From Cyanobium sp. ATX 6A2 (GTDB taxonomy: Bacteria; Cyanobacteriota; Cyanobacteriia; PCC-6307; Cyanobiaceae), in contig NZ_JAGQCU010000019.1 in NCBI RefSeq assembly GCF_024346355.1, positions 1 through 57,697 on the forward strand: a DNA stretch of 57,697 bases, given 5' to 3'. Positions 10,758 to 20,092 of this stretch are shown one piece after another. Position numbers and translations under genes: made by a program. Every line of letters begins with the position of its first letter. Position 1 is the stretch's first letter. The notes beneath the pieces were generated by a model. The model was not told where the DNA came from, made no database searches, and saw nothing but the letters and a program-made list of their open reading frames with translations.

Positions 10758-12209
10758 TCAGCCCCGGTCGTCGGCCGGATCCACCCCCAGGGCCGCCACC
10801 AGGGCCTCGGCCACCGTGGTGGCCTCGAGCAACTGCACGCCCGCGCCGGCGGCAGCGGGCCCCAGGCCGCTGCCCTTGGGCACCACCGCCCGGTTGAAGC
10901 CCAGCCGCCCCGCCTCCTGCAGGCGCAGCTCCAACTGACCCACCGGCCGCAGCTGGCCACCCAGGCCCAGCTCGGCGATCAGCACGGTGCCCGGCGGCAG
11001 GGTCAAGTCACGAAAACTGGCGACCACGGCGGCAGCCACACCCAGATCAGCGGCCGGCTCCTCCACCTCCAGGCCGCCGGCCACGGCCAGGTAGCAGTCG
11101 AAGCGGGAGAAGGGCAGGCCGAGGTGCTTCTCCAGCACCGCCAGGATCTGGTGCAGCCGGTTCACGGCGATACCGGTGGCGCTGCGGCGGGGGCTGGCAT
11201 AGCTGGTGGTGCTCACCAGAGCCTGCAGTTCCACCAACAGGGGCCGGGTGCCCTCGCAGGCCACGATCGTGGCGGTGCCGCTGCTGGGCTCATTGGCCCC
11301 CAGAAACAGCTCACTGGGGTTGCTCACCTCCACCAGGCCCTGGCCCTGCATCTCGAACACCCCCAGCTCGTGGGTGGCCCCGAAGCGGTTCTTCACCGCC
11401 CGCAGCAGGCGGTGGCTGGCGAAGCGATCGCCCTCGAAGGTGAGCACCGCGTCCACCAGGTGCTCCAGCACCTTCGGCCCGGCGAGCATGCCCTCCTTGG
11501 TCACGTGGCCCACCAGCAGCAGGGCCGTGTCCTGGCGCTTGGCGATGCGGGCCAGGGCGGCGGCACACTCGCGCACCTGGGCCACCGAGCCGGGGGCGCT
11601 GCTGAGCTGATCGTCGTGCAGGGCCTGGATGCTGTCGATGATGGCCACCGCAGGCCGCAGGCTCTCCAGCTCCTGCAGCACCAGCTCCAGGTCGGTTTCC
11701 GCCAGCAGCTGCAGATCGGGATCCGCTGCCCCATCAACGGCAACCCCATCACCGGCGGCCTGTGGCGGCGCCAGCCGGCGCCAGCGCAGCTTCACCTGCT
11801 GGGCTGATTCCTCGGCGCTCACGTAGAGCACCGAGGCCCGATCGGCCATCGCCCGGGCGCTCTGGAGCAGCAGGGTGCTCTTGCCGATGCCGGGATCTCC
11901 CCCGAGCAGCACCAGCGAGCCCGGCACCAGGCCACCGCCGAGCACCCGGTCGAATTCGTCGTAACCGCTGCCGAGGCGCTGCAGCGGCAGCTCCCCCACC
12001 GCCCGGATCGAGGCCGAGCGGCGGGGCCGGGCGGCAGGGCCGGACTCGGGGCTCAGGGGCCGCCGCCGGCGTGCATCGGCTGCCGGCGCGGCCGCCTGCA
12101 GCTGCTCCACCAGAGTGTTCCAGCTGCCGCAACTGCTGCAGCGGCCGAAGAACTGGCGGGTCTGGGCGCCGCAGTGGCTGCAGACGTAGACAGTGACGGG
12201 CTTGGCCAA
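10758..12209 (-). CDS. radA: DNA repair protein RadA (Sms)
   Basis: A RecA-related ATPase/helicase that promotes branch migration in recombinational repair. The 483-residue protein begins MAKPVTVYVCSHCGAQ and has a four-Cys zinc finger (CSHCG...CSSCG), Walker A GGDPGIGKST near residue 104, the RadA-specific KNRFG motif near 268, and a Lon-like C-terminal domain ending near ALGVDPAD. All hallmarks are intact. It is divergent from rpaB across 114 bases. Confidence 0.95.
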   Translation of the reverse strand: MAKPVTVYVCSHCGAQTRQFFGRCSSCGSWNTLVEQLQAAAPAADARRRRPLSPESGPAARPRRSASIRAVGELPLQRLGSGYDEFDRVLGGGLVPGSLVLLGGDPGIGKSTLLLQSARAMADRASVLYVSAEESAQQVKLRWRRLAPPQAAGDGVAVDGAADPDLQLLAETDLELVLQELESLRPAVAIIDSIQALHDDQLSSAPGSVAQVRECAAALARIAKRQDTALLLVGHVTKEGMLAGPKVLEHLVDAVLTFEGDRFASHRLLRAVKNRFGATHELGVFEMQGQGLVEVSNPSELFLGANEPSSGTATIVACEGTRPLLVELQALVSTTSYASPRRSATGIAVNRLHQILAVLEKHLGLPFSRFDCYLAVAGGLEVEEPAADLGVAAAVVASFRDLTLPPGTVLIAELGLGGQLRPVGQLELRLQEAGRLGFNRAVVPKGSGLGPAAAGAGVQLLEATTVAEALVAALGVDPADDRG

Positions 12210-12323
12210 GGGGGTGAGGCGCTGAACGGTGGGGCGCCAACTATGAAGAAAGGTGGCGTTGCATGAATCCTGAGCCCTCGGACCTTTTCAGTAGGGGCCG
12301 TCTGATGTAACGGCCAAGGCGGC

Positions 12324-13082
12324 ATGACGGCCTCCCCCCCAAGCCCCAGCAAAGAGAAGGAGACGATCCTGGTCGTCGATGACGAGGCCAGCATCCGCCG
12401 GATTCTCGAAACACGCCTGTCGATGATCGGCTATCAGGTGGTCACGGCCAGCGATGGCCAGGAAGCCCTGGAAGCCTTCCGCACCAGCCAGCCCGATCTG
12501 GTGGTGCTCGACGTGATGATGCCCAAGCTCGACGGCTACGGGGTCTGTCAGGAGCTGCGCAAGGAATCGGACGTGCCGATCGTGATGCTCACCGCCCTGG
12601 GTGACGTGGCCGACCGCATCACCGGCCTGGAACTCGGGGCCGACGACTACGTGGTGAAGCCCTTCAGCCCCAAGGAGCTGGAGGCCCGCATCCGCTGCGT
12701 GCTGCGGCGGGTGGAGAAGGAATCCGTCGCCGGCATCCCCAACTCCGGGGTGATCGGCGTCGCCGACCTGCGCATCGACACCAACAAGCGTCAGGTGTAC
12801 CGGGGCGACGAGCGCATCCGCCTCACGGGCATGGAATTCAGCCTGCTGGAGCTGCTGGTGAGCCGCAGCGGCGAGCCCTTCAGCCGCGGCGAGATCCTCA
12901 AGGAGGTGTGGGGCTACACCCCTGAACGTCACGTGGACACCCGCGTGGTGGATGTTCACATCTCCCGGCTGCGCTCCAAACTGGAGGATGATCCGGCCAA
13001 CCCCGAGCTGATCCTCACGGCCCGGGGCACCGGCTATCTGTTCCAACGCATCGTCGAGCCCGTTGCCTCCGAAGGAGCCTGA
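12324..13082 (+). CDS. rpaB: Response regulator RpaB (Ycf27), OmpR family
   Basis: An essential cyanobacterial regulator that binds HLR1 sites and represses or activates high-light and photosystem genes; it works with the kinase NblS and opposes RpaA. The 252-residue protein has receiver motifs VDDE, LVVLDVMMPKLDG (phosphoacceptor Asp) and YVVKPF, and a winged helix with [42 protein letters not shown] and ARGTGYLFQRI. These are RpaB/Ycf27 signatures. Start is ATG 12324. A single TGTAAC half-site lies at about 12305. The plsX frame begins inside its last codons. Confidence 0.95.
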   Translation: MTASPPSPSKEKETILVVDDEASIRRILETRLSMIGYQVVTASDGQEALEAFRTSQPDLVVLDVMMPKLDGYGVCQELRKESDVPIVMLTALGDVADRITGLELGADDYVVKPFSPKELEARIRCVLRRVEKESVAGIPNSGVIGVADLRIDTNKRQVYRGDERIRLTGMEFSLLELLVSRSGEPFSRGEILKEVWGYTPERHVDTRVVDVHISRLRSKLEDDPANPELILTARGTGYLFQRIVEPVASEGA

Positions 13083-14394
13083 AAAGCGCACCAAACCCAG
13101 CCGCGCCATCCGGCGGCTGGTGATCTGGTATCGCCGCAACGCCGCCGTCACCAGCCTGGTGGGCACCGCCACCAGCGCCGGCACCATGGCCGGTTCGGTG
13201 GCCGGGGCGGCGGTGTCGGGGGCCGGCTCGGTGGCCGGTGCCGCCACCAGCGCCGCCCACACCGTGCTCACACCGCTGGTGTTCGATCCCCTGCGGCGAC
13301 TGCAGCGAGGCCTCGGCGGGCCGGACGAGAACACCCCGATCAACGAGGCCGACCGCCTCTGGGTGGCGGTGGATGGCATGGGCGGCGACCACGCCCCCGG
13401 ACCGATCCTGGAGGGCTGCCTGCAGGCCGTGGAGCGCCTGCCGCTGCGCGTGCGCTTCGTGGCGGAGACCGGTCCACTGCGGGCCGCTGTGCTGGAGCTG
13501 GGCTTGCAGGAGCAGCTCAACCAGGCCATCTCCCGGGGCTGGATCCAGCTGGTGCCCAGCGGCCCCTCGGTGGGCATGGACGAAGAGGCCACGGTGGTGC
13601 GGCGCAAGCGCGATGCCAGCATCAACCTGGCCATGGACCTGGTGAAGCAGGGCCAGGCCACAGCCGTGTACTCGGCCGGCAACTCCGGAGCCGTGATGGC
13701 CTCGGCGATCTTCCGGCTGGGCCGGCTGCGGGGCATTGACCGTCCTGCCATCGGCGCCCTCTTCCCCACCCGCGACCCGGAGCAACAGGTGCTCGTGCTC
13801 GACGTGGGCGCCAACATGGACTGCAAGCCCGAGTGGCTGCTGCAGTTCGCCCTGCTGGGCAACATCTACAGCCACGACGTGCTGCAGGTGAGCAGGCCGC
13901 GCATCGGCCTGGTGAACATCGGCGAGGAGGCCTGCAAGGGCAACGACCTCTGCCAGCGCACCTACGCGCTGCTGGCAGCTGAGCAGCGCTTCAGCTTCGC
14001 CGGCAACTGTGAGGGACGCGACATCCTCTCCGGCAAGTTCGATGTGGTGGTGTGTGACGGCTACACCGGCAACGTGCTGCTCAAGTTCCTGGAGAGCGTG
14101 GGCAGCGTGCTGCTCGATGTGATCAAGGTGGAGCTGCCCCGGGGACGGCGCGGCAAGGTGGGATCCGCCTTCCTGATCAACAACCTGCGCCGCATCAAGA
14201 AACGGCTTGACCATGCCGAGCACGGCGGCGCCCTGCTGCTCGGGGTCGACGGCGTCTGCGTGATCGGCCACGGCAGCAGCAAGGCGCTCTCGGTGCTGAG
14301 CGCCCTGCGGCTGGCCCATTCAGCCGCCAACCACGGCGTCATGGACGACCTGCACGCGCTCAGCGCCCAGGCCGGCGCCGTGGCCTGTGGTTGA
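13063..14394 (+). CDS. plsX: Phosphate acyltransferase PlsX
   Basis: Converts acyl-ACP to acyl-phosphate, the first step toward phosphatidic acid. The enzyme core starts at LWVAVDGMGGDHAPG and includes VYSAGNSGAVMASA, LLLGVDGVCVIGHGSS and KRLDHAEHGGA, all conserved in PlsX. About 100 residues precede the core: a basic segment RAIRRLVIWYRRNA and a Gly/Ala/Ser-rich stretch. This extension is known from picocyanobacterial PlsX. The TTG at 13063 lies within rpaB (20-base overlap) and is the best candidate, though a GTG just downstream cannot be excluded. It is coupled to fabH. Confidence 0.92.
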   Translation: MPPKEPEKRTKPSRAIRRLVIWYRRNAAVTSLVGTATSAGTMAGSVAGAAVSGAGSVAGAATSAAHTVLTPLVFDPLRRLQRGLGGPDENTPINEADRLWVAVDGMGGDHAPGPILEGCLQAVERLPLRVRFVAETGPLRAAVLELGLQEQLNQAISRGWIQLVPSGPSVGMDEEATVVRRKRDASINLAMDLVKQGQATAVYSAGNSGAVMASAIFRLGRLRGIDRPAIGALFPTRDPEQQVLVLDVGANMDCKPEWLLQFALLGNIYSHDVLQVSRPRIGLVNIGEEACKGNDLCQRTYALLAAEQRFSFAGNCEGRDILSGKFDVVVCDGYTGNVLLKFLESVGSVLLDVIKVELPRGRRGKVGSAFLINNLRRIKKRLDHAEHGGALLLGVDGVCVIGHGSSKALSVLSALRLAHSAANHGVMDDLHALSAQAGAVACG

Positions 14395-15482
14395 CTGACC
14401 CCCGATTCCGGGCCTCCTGCGTGCCGCACGGCGTGTCCCTCAGCCTCACAGGACCCGCGGCTGGGGCCGCCGCCAACCCTCTGCCAGGTCTGGCTCTGGT
14501 GGGCTGCGGCAGTGCCATCCCGGCTGTGAGCATCAGCAACGAGGAGCTCAGCCGCCGCGTTGACACCAGTGACGACTGGATCCGCAGCCGCACCGGCATC
14601 GCAGCCCGGCGGGTGTGCGGGGCCGAGGAACCGCTCACCGTGCTGGCCACCCGGGCCGCCCGCCAGGCCCTCGCCCATGCCGGCTGGCAGCCGGAAGACG
14701 TGGACCTGATCCTGCTGGCCACCTCCAGCCCCGACGACCTGTTCGGCACCGCCCCGCGCATCCAGGCGGCGCTCGGAGCCACGGGCGCGGTGGCCTTCGA
14801 TCTCACCGCTGCCTGCAGCGGCTTTCTGTTCGCCCTGGTCACCGCCGGTCAGTACATCGCCAGCGGCGCGGTGCGACGCGCCCTGGTGATCGGCGCCGAC
14901 CAGCTCAGCCGCTGGGTGGACTGGGACGACCGCAGCACCTGCGTGCTGTTCGGTGATGGCGCCGCGGCGGTGGCGGTGGAGGCCTGCGCTGCGGCCGACA
15001 GCGGCCTGCTGGGCTTTGCGATGCGCTCCGACGGCAGCCGCAACGCCTGCCTCACCCTGGCCCAGACCGACACCCGAGAAGCCCTGCTGGGCGACCTCTC
15101 CACCCAGAAAGGCGGCTTCGCTCCGATCGTCATGAACGGCCAGGAGGTGTACAAGTTCGCCGTGCGGGAGGTGCCGGCGATCCTTGAGCAGCTGCTGCAC
15201 TCCACCGGCACCGAGGCCAGCCAGCTCGACTGGCTGCTGCTGCACCAGGCCAACCAGCGCATCCTCGACGCCGTGGCGGAACGCTTCGCGGTGCCCGCAG
15301 AGCGGGTGCTCAGCAATCTGGCTCGGTACGGCAACACATCGGCGGCCACGATCCCGCTGATGCTCGATGAAGCGGTGCGCGACGGGCGCATCCAGCCCGG
15401 CCACCTGCTGGCCAGCAGCGGCTTCGGGGCCGGGCTGAGCTGGGGTGCGGCCCTGCTGCGCTGGCACGGCCCCCGGGCCTGA
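14391..15482 (+). CDS. fabH: 3-oxoacyl-ACP synthase III
   Basis: Starts fatty-acid elongation by condensing acetyl-CoA with malonyl-ACP. The catalytic triad is visible: Cys in DLTAACSGFLFAL, His in LLHQANQRILDA and Asn in GNTSAATIPLML. The N-terminal segment VDTSDDWIRSRTGI is typical. Up to 363 residues if TTG 14391 is used (4-base overlap with plsX); GTG at 14421 or 14433 would give a length closer to the usual 330. Part of the block plsX-fabH-fabD-plsC. Confidence 0.95.
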   Translation: MTDPRFRASCVPHGVSLSLTGPAAGAAANPLPGLALVGCGSAIPAVSISNEELSRRVDTSDDWIRSRTGIAARRVCGAEEPLTVLATRAARQALAHAGWQPEDVDLILLATSSPDDLFGTAPRIQAALGATGAVAFDLTAACSGFLFALVTAGQYIASGAVRRALVIGADQLSRWVDWDDRSTCVLFGDGAAAVAVEACAAADSGLLGFAMRSDGSRNACLTLAQTDTREALLGDLSTQKGGFAPIVMNGQEVYKFAVREVPAILEQLLHSTGTEASQLDWLLLHQANQRILDAVAERFAVPAERVLSNLARYGNTSAATIPLMLDEAVRDGRIQPGHLLASSGFGAGLSWGAALLRWHGPRA

Positions 15483-15546
15483 GGGCTGCCGGGTCGGCGT
15501 CGGGTCCGAGGCCTAACCTCCTGGCCGATCCGAACTGCAGCGACGC

Positions 15547-16437
15547 ATGGCGATTGCCTGGGTGTTTCCTGGCCAGGGGTCCCAACAGACGGGCATGGCC
15601 GATGGTCTGCTCGACCTGCCGGGAGCCCAGGAGCGTTTCACACGCGCCTCAGCTCTGCTGGGCCGTGATCTGCTGGCGATCTGCAGCGGCGGCGGTGAGG
15701 GCGAGCTGGTGGACCTCAACGACACCCGCAACACCCAGCCGGCCCTGTTCGTGGTGGAGAGTCTGCTGGTGGATGCCCTCCGCGCCCAGGGGCGGCGGGC
15801 CGACCTTCTGGCCGGCCACAGCCTCGGGGAGCTGGTGGCCCTCTATGCCGCGGGGGTGTTCGACGCCGACACCGGCCTGGCCCTGGTGCGGCGCCGCAGC
15901 GAGCTGATGGCGGCGGCCGGCGGCGGGGCGATGACAGCGGTGATGGGCTTCGATCGCGCTGAACTGGAGCGCCTGGTGGCAGACAGCGAAGGCGTGGTGA
16001 TCGCCAACGACAACAGCAGCGCCCAGGTGGTGCTCTCCGGCACGCCGGCGGCGGTGGCGCAGGTGAGCACCAACCTCCAGTGCAAGCGCGCCGTGCCCCT
16101 GGCGGTGAGCGGGGCCTTCCACTCGCCGTTCATGGCCGAGGCCGCCGCGGCCTTCGCCGCCGAGCTCGACGCCCTCCCCTTCGCCGATGCCGAGGTGCCG
16201 GTGCTCAGCAACGCCGACCCCACCCCAAGCACCAGCGGCGCGGCCCTCAAGGAGCGGCTGCGGCGGCAGATGACCAGCGGCGTGCGCTGGCGGGAAACCA
16301 TGGATGCCCTGGCGGCCGCCGGGGTCGACACCGCCGTGGAAATCGGACCAGGACGAGTGCTCAGCGGCCTGTTCAAGCGCGGCGGTGCAGCCATCGCCAC
16401 CGCCCAGATCTCCGGCCCCGCCGACCTGGGAGCATGA
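15547..16437 (+). CDS. fabD: Malonyl-CoA:ACP transacylase
   Basis: Loads malonyl groups onto acyl carrier protein. The 296-residue protein has the oxyanion-hole motif FPGQGSQ at residues 8-14, the nucleophile motif GHSLGE near 88, an Arg in RRRSELM and the catalytic His in GAFHSPFM. The ATG at 15547 is preceded by a 64-base gap after fabH, the only break in the lipid block; a promoter there is possible. Its stop overlaps plsC by four bases. Confidence 0.96.
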   Translation: MAIAWVFPGQGSQQTGMADGLLDLPGAQERFTRASALLGRDLLAICSGGGEGELVDLNDTRNTQPALFVVESLLVDALRAQGRRADLLAGHSLGELVALYAAGVFDADTGLALVRRRSELMAAAGGGAMTAVMGFDRAELERLVADSEGVVIANDNSSAQVVLSGTPAAVAQVSTNLQCKRAVPLAVSGAFHSPFMAEAAAAFAAELDALPFADAEVPVLSNADPTPSTSGAALKERLRRQMTSGVRWRETMDALAAAGVDTAVEIGPGRVLSGLFKRGGAAIATAQISGPADLGA

Positions 16438-17201
16438 ACCGCCCCGTGGCCGCGGTGAAACGGGTCTGGCGGCGGCGGCGGCGCAGCGAGCCGCCGGCCC
16501 TGATCCGCACACCCAGGCCCAGCCTCACCTACGGGCTGATCAGCTATCTGCTGGTGTTCCCGGTGTTCCGGCTGCTGTTGCGCGGGCGCACGCGCGGCGG
16601 CGGCCAGGTGCCGCAGGAGGGGGCGCTGGTGGTGGTGGCCAACCACGGCTCCCATCTCGATCCGCCCCTGCTGGGCCATGCCCTGGGGCGTCCGGTGGCC
16701 TTCATGGCCAAGGCGGAACTGTTTCGCGTGCCCCTGCTGGGGCCGATCATCCGCGCCTGCGGGGCCTACCCCGTGAGCCGCGGCGCCAGCGACCGCGAGG
16801 CCATCCGCACCGCCGGTGACCGGCTCGAGGAGGGCTGGGCGGTGGGGGTGTTCATCGATGGCAGCCGCCAGGACGACGGGCGCGTCAACCATCCCCAGCC
16901 CGGCGCCGCCCTGCTGGCCGCCCGCGCCGGCGTGCCCCTGCTGCCGGTGGCGATCCTCAACAGTCACCGGGCCCTGGGCCGGGGCCAGGGTCTGCCGCGG
17001 GCGGTGCCGGTGCACATCCGCATCGGCACCCCGATCCCGCCACCGGCCTCGCGGCGCCGGGTCGATCTCGACGCCAGCACCGCGGCCTGCCAGGAGCAGA
17101 TCAATGCCCTGCTCGACCTGGGATTGATCGGCGCACCCGCTCTGTCCAGCGCTCCGGTGCCAGGCGCTCTGCCGCCCAGTGGCGCAGATCCCGGCCACTG
17201 A
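16434..17201 (+). CDS. plsC: 1-acyl-glycerol-3-phosphate acyltransferase
   Basis: Makes phosphatidic acid by acylating lysophosphatidic acid at the membrane. The 255-residue product has the HX4D motif in NHGSHLDPP near residue 65, a second block AYPVSRGASDREA, FIDGSRQDDG in place of the usual FPEG(T/S)R, and GVPLLPVAI. A basic N-terminal stretch (KRVWRRRRRS) precedes a hydrophobic segment. It starts at ATGA overlapping fabD. The 3' end overlaps the ydcF-like gene on the opposite strand by 101 bases, the largest overlap in the window. Confidence 0.9.
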   Translation: MNRPVAAVKRVWRRRRRSEPPALIRTPRPSLTYGLISYLLVFPVFRLLLRGRTRGGGQVPQEGALVVVANHGSHLDPPLLGHALGRPVAFMAKAELFRVPLLGPIIRACGAYPVSRGASDREAIRTAGDRLEEGWAVGVFIDGSRQDDGRVNHPQPGAALLAARAGVPLLPVAILNSHRALGRGQGLPRAVPVHIRIGTPIPPPASRRRVDLDASTAACQEQINALLDLGLIGAPALSSAPVPGALPPSGADPGH

Positions 17202-17802
17202 CCACCCACAGGGCCGCTCGCAGGCCATCGCCCCACACCTTGCGGCGCCGTTCGGGCAGGCACTGCTCCGCACAGTCCACCGGCTCGGGCGTGAGGTGGA
17301 TGCCGCGGCTGCCGGCGACGATGCGGCCCACCAACAGGGCCCGGTCCATGTGGTCGCTGCTGGTGACCAGCAGGGCATGGCGCACCCGGGCCTGACGCAG
17401 GTCGTCCACCAGGGAGGTGAAGTTCGAGAGCGTGTCGGTGGCGCGGTAGTCGAGCCGCACCTGCTGGGATGGCAGGCCCTGGTGCTGCTCAAACAGCCAC
17501 TGGGCGTATTCGGGATTGCTGCCGCCGCTCACCACCACCGGCAGGCCCCGCTGGCGGGCAAGCGCAGCGGCGTGCTGCTCGCGGTCCACATCACCGCCGA
17601 GCACGAGGATCACCTGGGCCGGCGGAGGGGTGGGCCACCACCAGCCACGGGACAGCCACACCCAGGATCCGGCCAACACCAGCAGCACGCCCAGCCGCCA
17701 GGGCCGGGGGCGGCGACGGCGTGGGGCCGGGGAGCGCCGCCGGGGCGCACGCGGCGCGGCTGGGGAGGGCCCGGCCCGCCGGCTCCGAGGTCGGGCCTGC
17801 AT
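17101..17802 (-). CDS. YdcF/ElyC-like DUF218 protein
   Basis: A 233-residue protein with a very basic, Arg/Pro-rich N-terminus, one membrane anchor (LGVLLVLAGSWVWLS, about 37-51) and a DUF218 domain: VILVLGGDVDRE, LPVVVSGGSNPEY, DTLSNF and ALLVTSSDHMDRALLV. Relatives (SanA, ElyC, YdcF) influence cell-envelope or peptidoglycan integrity; the biochemical activity is unsettled. Its ATG overlaps the tsaB stop (TGATG), suggesting cotranscription with ycf34 and tsaB. Its last 34 codons are antisense to plsC. Confidence 0.82.
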   Translation of the reverse strand: MQARPRSRRAGPSPAAPRAPRRRSPAPRRRRPRPWRLGVLLVLAGSWVWLSRGWWWPTPPPAQVILVLGGDVDREQHAAALARQRGLPVVVSGGSNPEYAQWLFEQHQGLPSQQVRLDYRATDTLSNFTSLVDDLRQARVRHALLVTSSDHMDRALLVGRIVAGSRGIHLTPEPVDCAEQCLPERRRKVWGDGLRAALWVVSGRDLRHWAAERLAPERWTERVRRSIPGRAGH

Positions 17803-18476
17803 CAGCTCGCCCCCACGGGCGAGGTGGGGTAGTGGGGCAGCACCGGCTGCCAGGGGGCAGGCTGACCGCCCTGATGGGCCCGGTGGGCGATGGCCAGCAA
17901 CGCGGCCACATCGGCGGCCACCGCCACCTCAGCCGGACGCCGGGGGGCCGGGTGAATGGCCGCCAGGCTGGTGGCGTCGGCATGCAGCCGCGGCGCCCGC
18001 CACTCCACCACCTCGCCGCCATCCCCGCCACCGACATCGCCAGCACAACCATCTCCGGCACGACCACCGGCCCTGGGACCGGGGCCGTAGAGCCCCGCCA
18101 CCAGCCCGCGGCGGGGCAGCTCCTGAACCAGCCAGGTGGGCTCGACGAGTCCCAGACGGCGGGCCACCAGCAGAAAGCTGCCCACGCCATCGAGGGGCAG
18201 CTGCAGCTGCTGAGCCAGGGTGCGGGCCATTACCACCGTGAGGCGAGTGCCGGTGAATCCGCCCGGGCCGGTGGCCACCGCCAGTCGGCCGAGCTCTGGC
18301 CAGTGGGCGGCCGGCAGCACCTGCTCCACGCAGCTGAGCAGCTGGTTGGAGAGCCCGCGGCCCAGGGGAAAGGTGACGATGCAATCGGGGCGGGCGCCAT
18401 CGAGCTGGCGCACGCCCACCCCCAGCTCGGCCGTGGAGCTGTGCAGGGCCAGCAGCCAGCGCGGCGACGGAGTCAT
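17802..18476 (-). CDS. tsaB: tRNA t6A-modification protein TsaB
   Basis: Partner of TsaD in making threonylcarbamoyl-adenosine at position 37 of ANN-decoding tRNAs. The 224-residue product starts MTPSPRWLLALHSSTAELG, and has the ASKHA-fold glycine-rich segment VATGPGGFTGTRLTVVMA. The middle contains a low-complexity Gly/Ala/Asp-rich stretch (GGRAGDGCAGDVGGGDGG) that looks like an expansion within a variable loop. ATG 18476 overlaps the ycf34 stop by four bases. Confidence 0.9.
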   Translation of the reverse strand: MTPSPRWLLALHSSTAELGVGVRQLDGARPDCIVTFPLGRGLSNQLLSCVEQVLPAAHWPELGRLAVATGPGGFTGTRLTVVMARTLAQQLQLPLDGVGSFLLVARRLGLVEPTWLVQELPRRGLVAGLYGPGPRAGGRAGDGCAGDVGGGDGGEVVEWRAPRLHADATSLAAIHPAPRRPAEVAVAADVAALLAIAHRAHQGGQPAPWQPVLPHYPTSPVGAS

Positions 18477-18724
18477 GGGGGCAGGACGGCACCCGGGCGC
18501 AGCCGCTGCCAGTGCCCCGGCTCGGCCTGGAAGCTGGTGCAGGCCCGCACATCCCACTCCACGCCCACACCGCCACTGGGCAGATCGAGCACCTGCACGT
18601 GGATGCGGGGGTCCCGGGGCTGGAAGTCGGGCTCGGGGCTGAGGTGCGCAACGCCGTGCTGGCGTTCCACCGCGTGATAGGCCTGACAGCGGTCGACCCA
18701 GTGGCAATCCACGCAGATGCACAT
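18473..18724 (-). CDS. ycf34: Ycf34 family protein
   Basis: An 83-residue protein beginning MCICVDCHWVDRCQAYH, the Cys-rich start typical of Ycf34. In Synechocystis Ycf34 is reported to bind an iron-sulfur cluster and to affect photosynthesis and redox sensing. The four Cys (2, 4, 7, 13) are all present here. It is the first gene of a run ycf34-tsaB-ydcF-like with overlapping starts and stops, and is divergent from cca. Confidence 0.88.
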   Translation of the reverse strand: MCICVDCHWVDRCQAYHAVERQHGVAHLSPEPDFQPRDPRIHVQVLDLPSGGVGVEWDVRACTSFQAEPGHWQRLRPGAVLPP

Positions 18725-18752
18725 CCCAGCCGGCCCCCGCCTGGAGCCCATT

Positions 18753-20003
18753 GTGACGCTGGAGGCAACCGGCGGCGAACTGGAGCGCCGCCTCTGGGAG
18801 CGCCTGGCGCCGGCACACTGGCCGATCGATCCCCACCACCTGCCCGCAGGCACGGCGCTGGTGGGCGGGGCCGTGCGCGATGCCCTGCTGGGCCAGCTGC
18901 GGGAACGCCCTGATCTGGATCTGGTGGTGCCGGCCGGTGCCATCGCCCTCGGCCAGCGCCTGGCACGGCAGTGGGGCGGCAGCTGCGTGGTGCTCGACCG
19001 CCGGCGGGATATCGCACGGCTGGTGCTGGCGGACTGGACGATCGACCTGGCCCGCCAGGAAGGAACGACCCTCAGCGACGATCTGGGCCGGCGGGACTTC
19101 AGCGCCAACGCCATCGCCCTGCCCCTGCCCCCGGGCGCCCCCTTGCTCGATCCCACCGGCGGACTGGCGGCCCTGCGTCGCGGCCAGCTGGTGGCGGTGG
19201 CGGAGGCCAACCTGATCGACGATCCCCTGCGCTTGCTGCGCGGCATCCGGCTGCGCTGGCAGCTGCAGCTGCAGCTCGAGCCCACCACCGCCGGCTGGAT
19301 CGCCGCCCATGCCCACCGGCTGGTGGCGGTGGCCGGGGAGCGGGTGCTGAGCGAACTGCAGCAGCTGGCCGTTGCCGCCCACGGTGAGCAGGGGCTGGCG
19401 CAGGCCCTGGAGCTGGGGCTGCTCACCCCCTGGGCCGTGGATGCCGGCGCCGCGCCCCGGCTGGCTGTGCTGGATGCCGGCGCCCCCGCTCGCCTGGGCC
19501 TGGACGCGGCGGAGAGCGCCGCGGCCCTGCCCCTGGCCCGCCTGGCGGCCTTGCTGCCGGGGCAGGCGGTGCGGGACCTGCGGGGCAGCCGGCGGCTGCA
19601 GCGCCAATGCGGGGAGCTGCGGCACTGGTGGCAGCGCCTGCGGGAGCTGGGCGGTGCAGCTGCGCTGGCGGCGCTGGAGGAGGGCGAGCGCCTGCGGCTG
19701 CAGGGCCAGCTGGAGACCACGCTGCCGGCCCTGTTGCTGGCCCTGCCGGCCCCCCAGGCCCGCAGCGCGCTGGCCCGCTGGCGGGATGGTGACGACCCCC
19801 TGTTCCACCCCCGGCCGCCCCTCAGCGGCGACCGCCTGGGTGAGCTGCTGGCCGTGCCTCCTGGCCCCGAACTCGGGGAACTGCTGCGGCACCTCACCCG
19901 GGAACGGGCCTTCGGCCGACTGCCGGTGAGCGGCGAGCGGGAGGCCCTGGCCGCCGCCCGTCTGTGGCTTGGCCAACGCCGGGGTTACCAGCGCCGTGTT
20001 TAA
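18753..20003 (+). CDS. cca: tRNA nucleotidyltransferase (CCA-adding) family
   Basis: Adds or repairs the 3' CCA end of tRNAs; bacterial class II enzymes of this shape can instead be A-adding or poly(A) polymerases. Head domain motifs: ALVGGAVRDALLG, DLDLVVP (catalytic carboxylates), DDLGRRDFSANAIAL and DDPLRLLRGIRL. The C-terminal half is Leu/Ala-rich and helical. The encoded tRNA-Asn in this window lacks CCA, so the activity is needed. I chose GTG 18753, which has GGAG six bases upstream; an ATG at 18717 would overlap the start of divergent ycf34. Confidence 0.85.
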   Translation: MTLEATGGELERRLWERLAPAHWPIDPHHLPAGTALVGGAVRDALLGQLRERPDLDLVVPAGAIALGQRLARQWGGSCVVLDRRRDIARLVLADWTIDLARQEGTTLSDDLGRRDFSANAIALPLPPGAPLLDPTGGLAALRRGQLVAVAEANLIDDPLRLLRGIRLRWQLQLQLEPTTAGWIAAHAHRLVAVAGERVLSELQQLAVAAHGEQGLAQALELGLLTPWAVDAGAAPRLAVLDAGAPARLGLDAAESAAALPLARLAALLPGQAVRDLRGSRRLQRQCGELRHWWQRLRELGGAAALAALEEGERLRLQGQLETTLPALLLALPAPQARSALARWRDGDDPLFHPRPPLSGDRLGELLAVPPGPELGELLRHLTRERAFGRLPVSGEREALAAARLWLGQRRGYQRRV

Positions 20004-20092
20004 CTTCAGGTAGCGATGACAGCAGAGCAGTGAGTCCTGTCCTCGCCCGCTTCCTCCTCAGCTGAAGTGTTCCGTTTTCCGCCTTCCCACCC

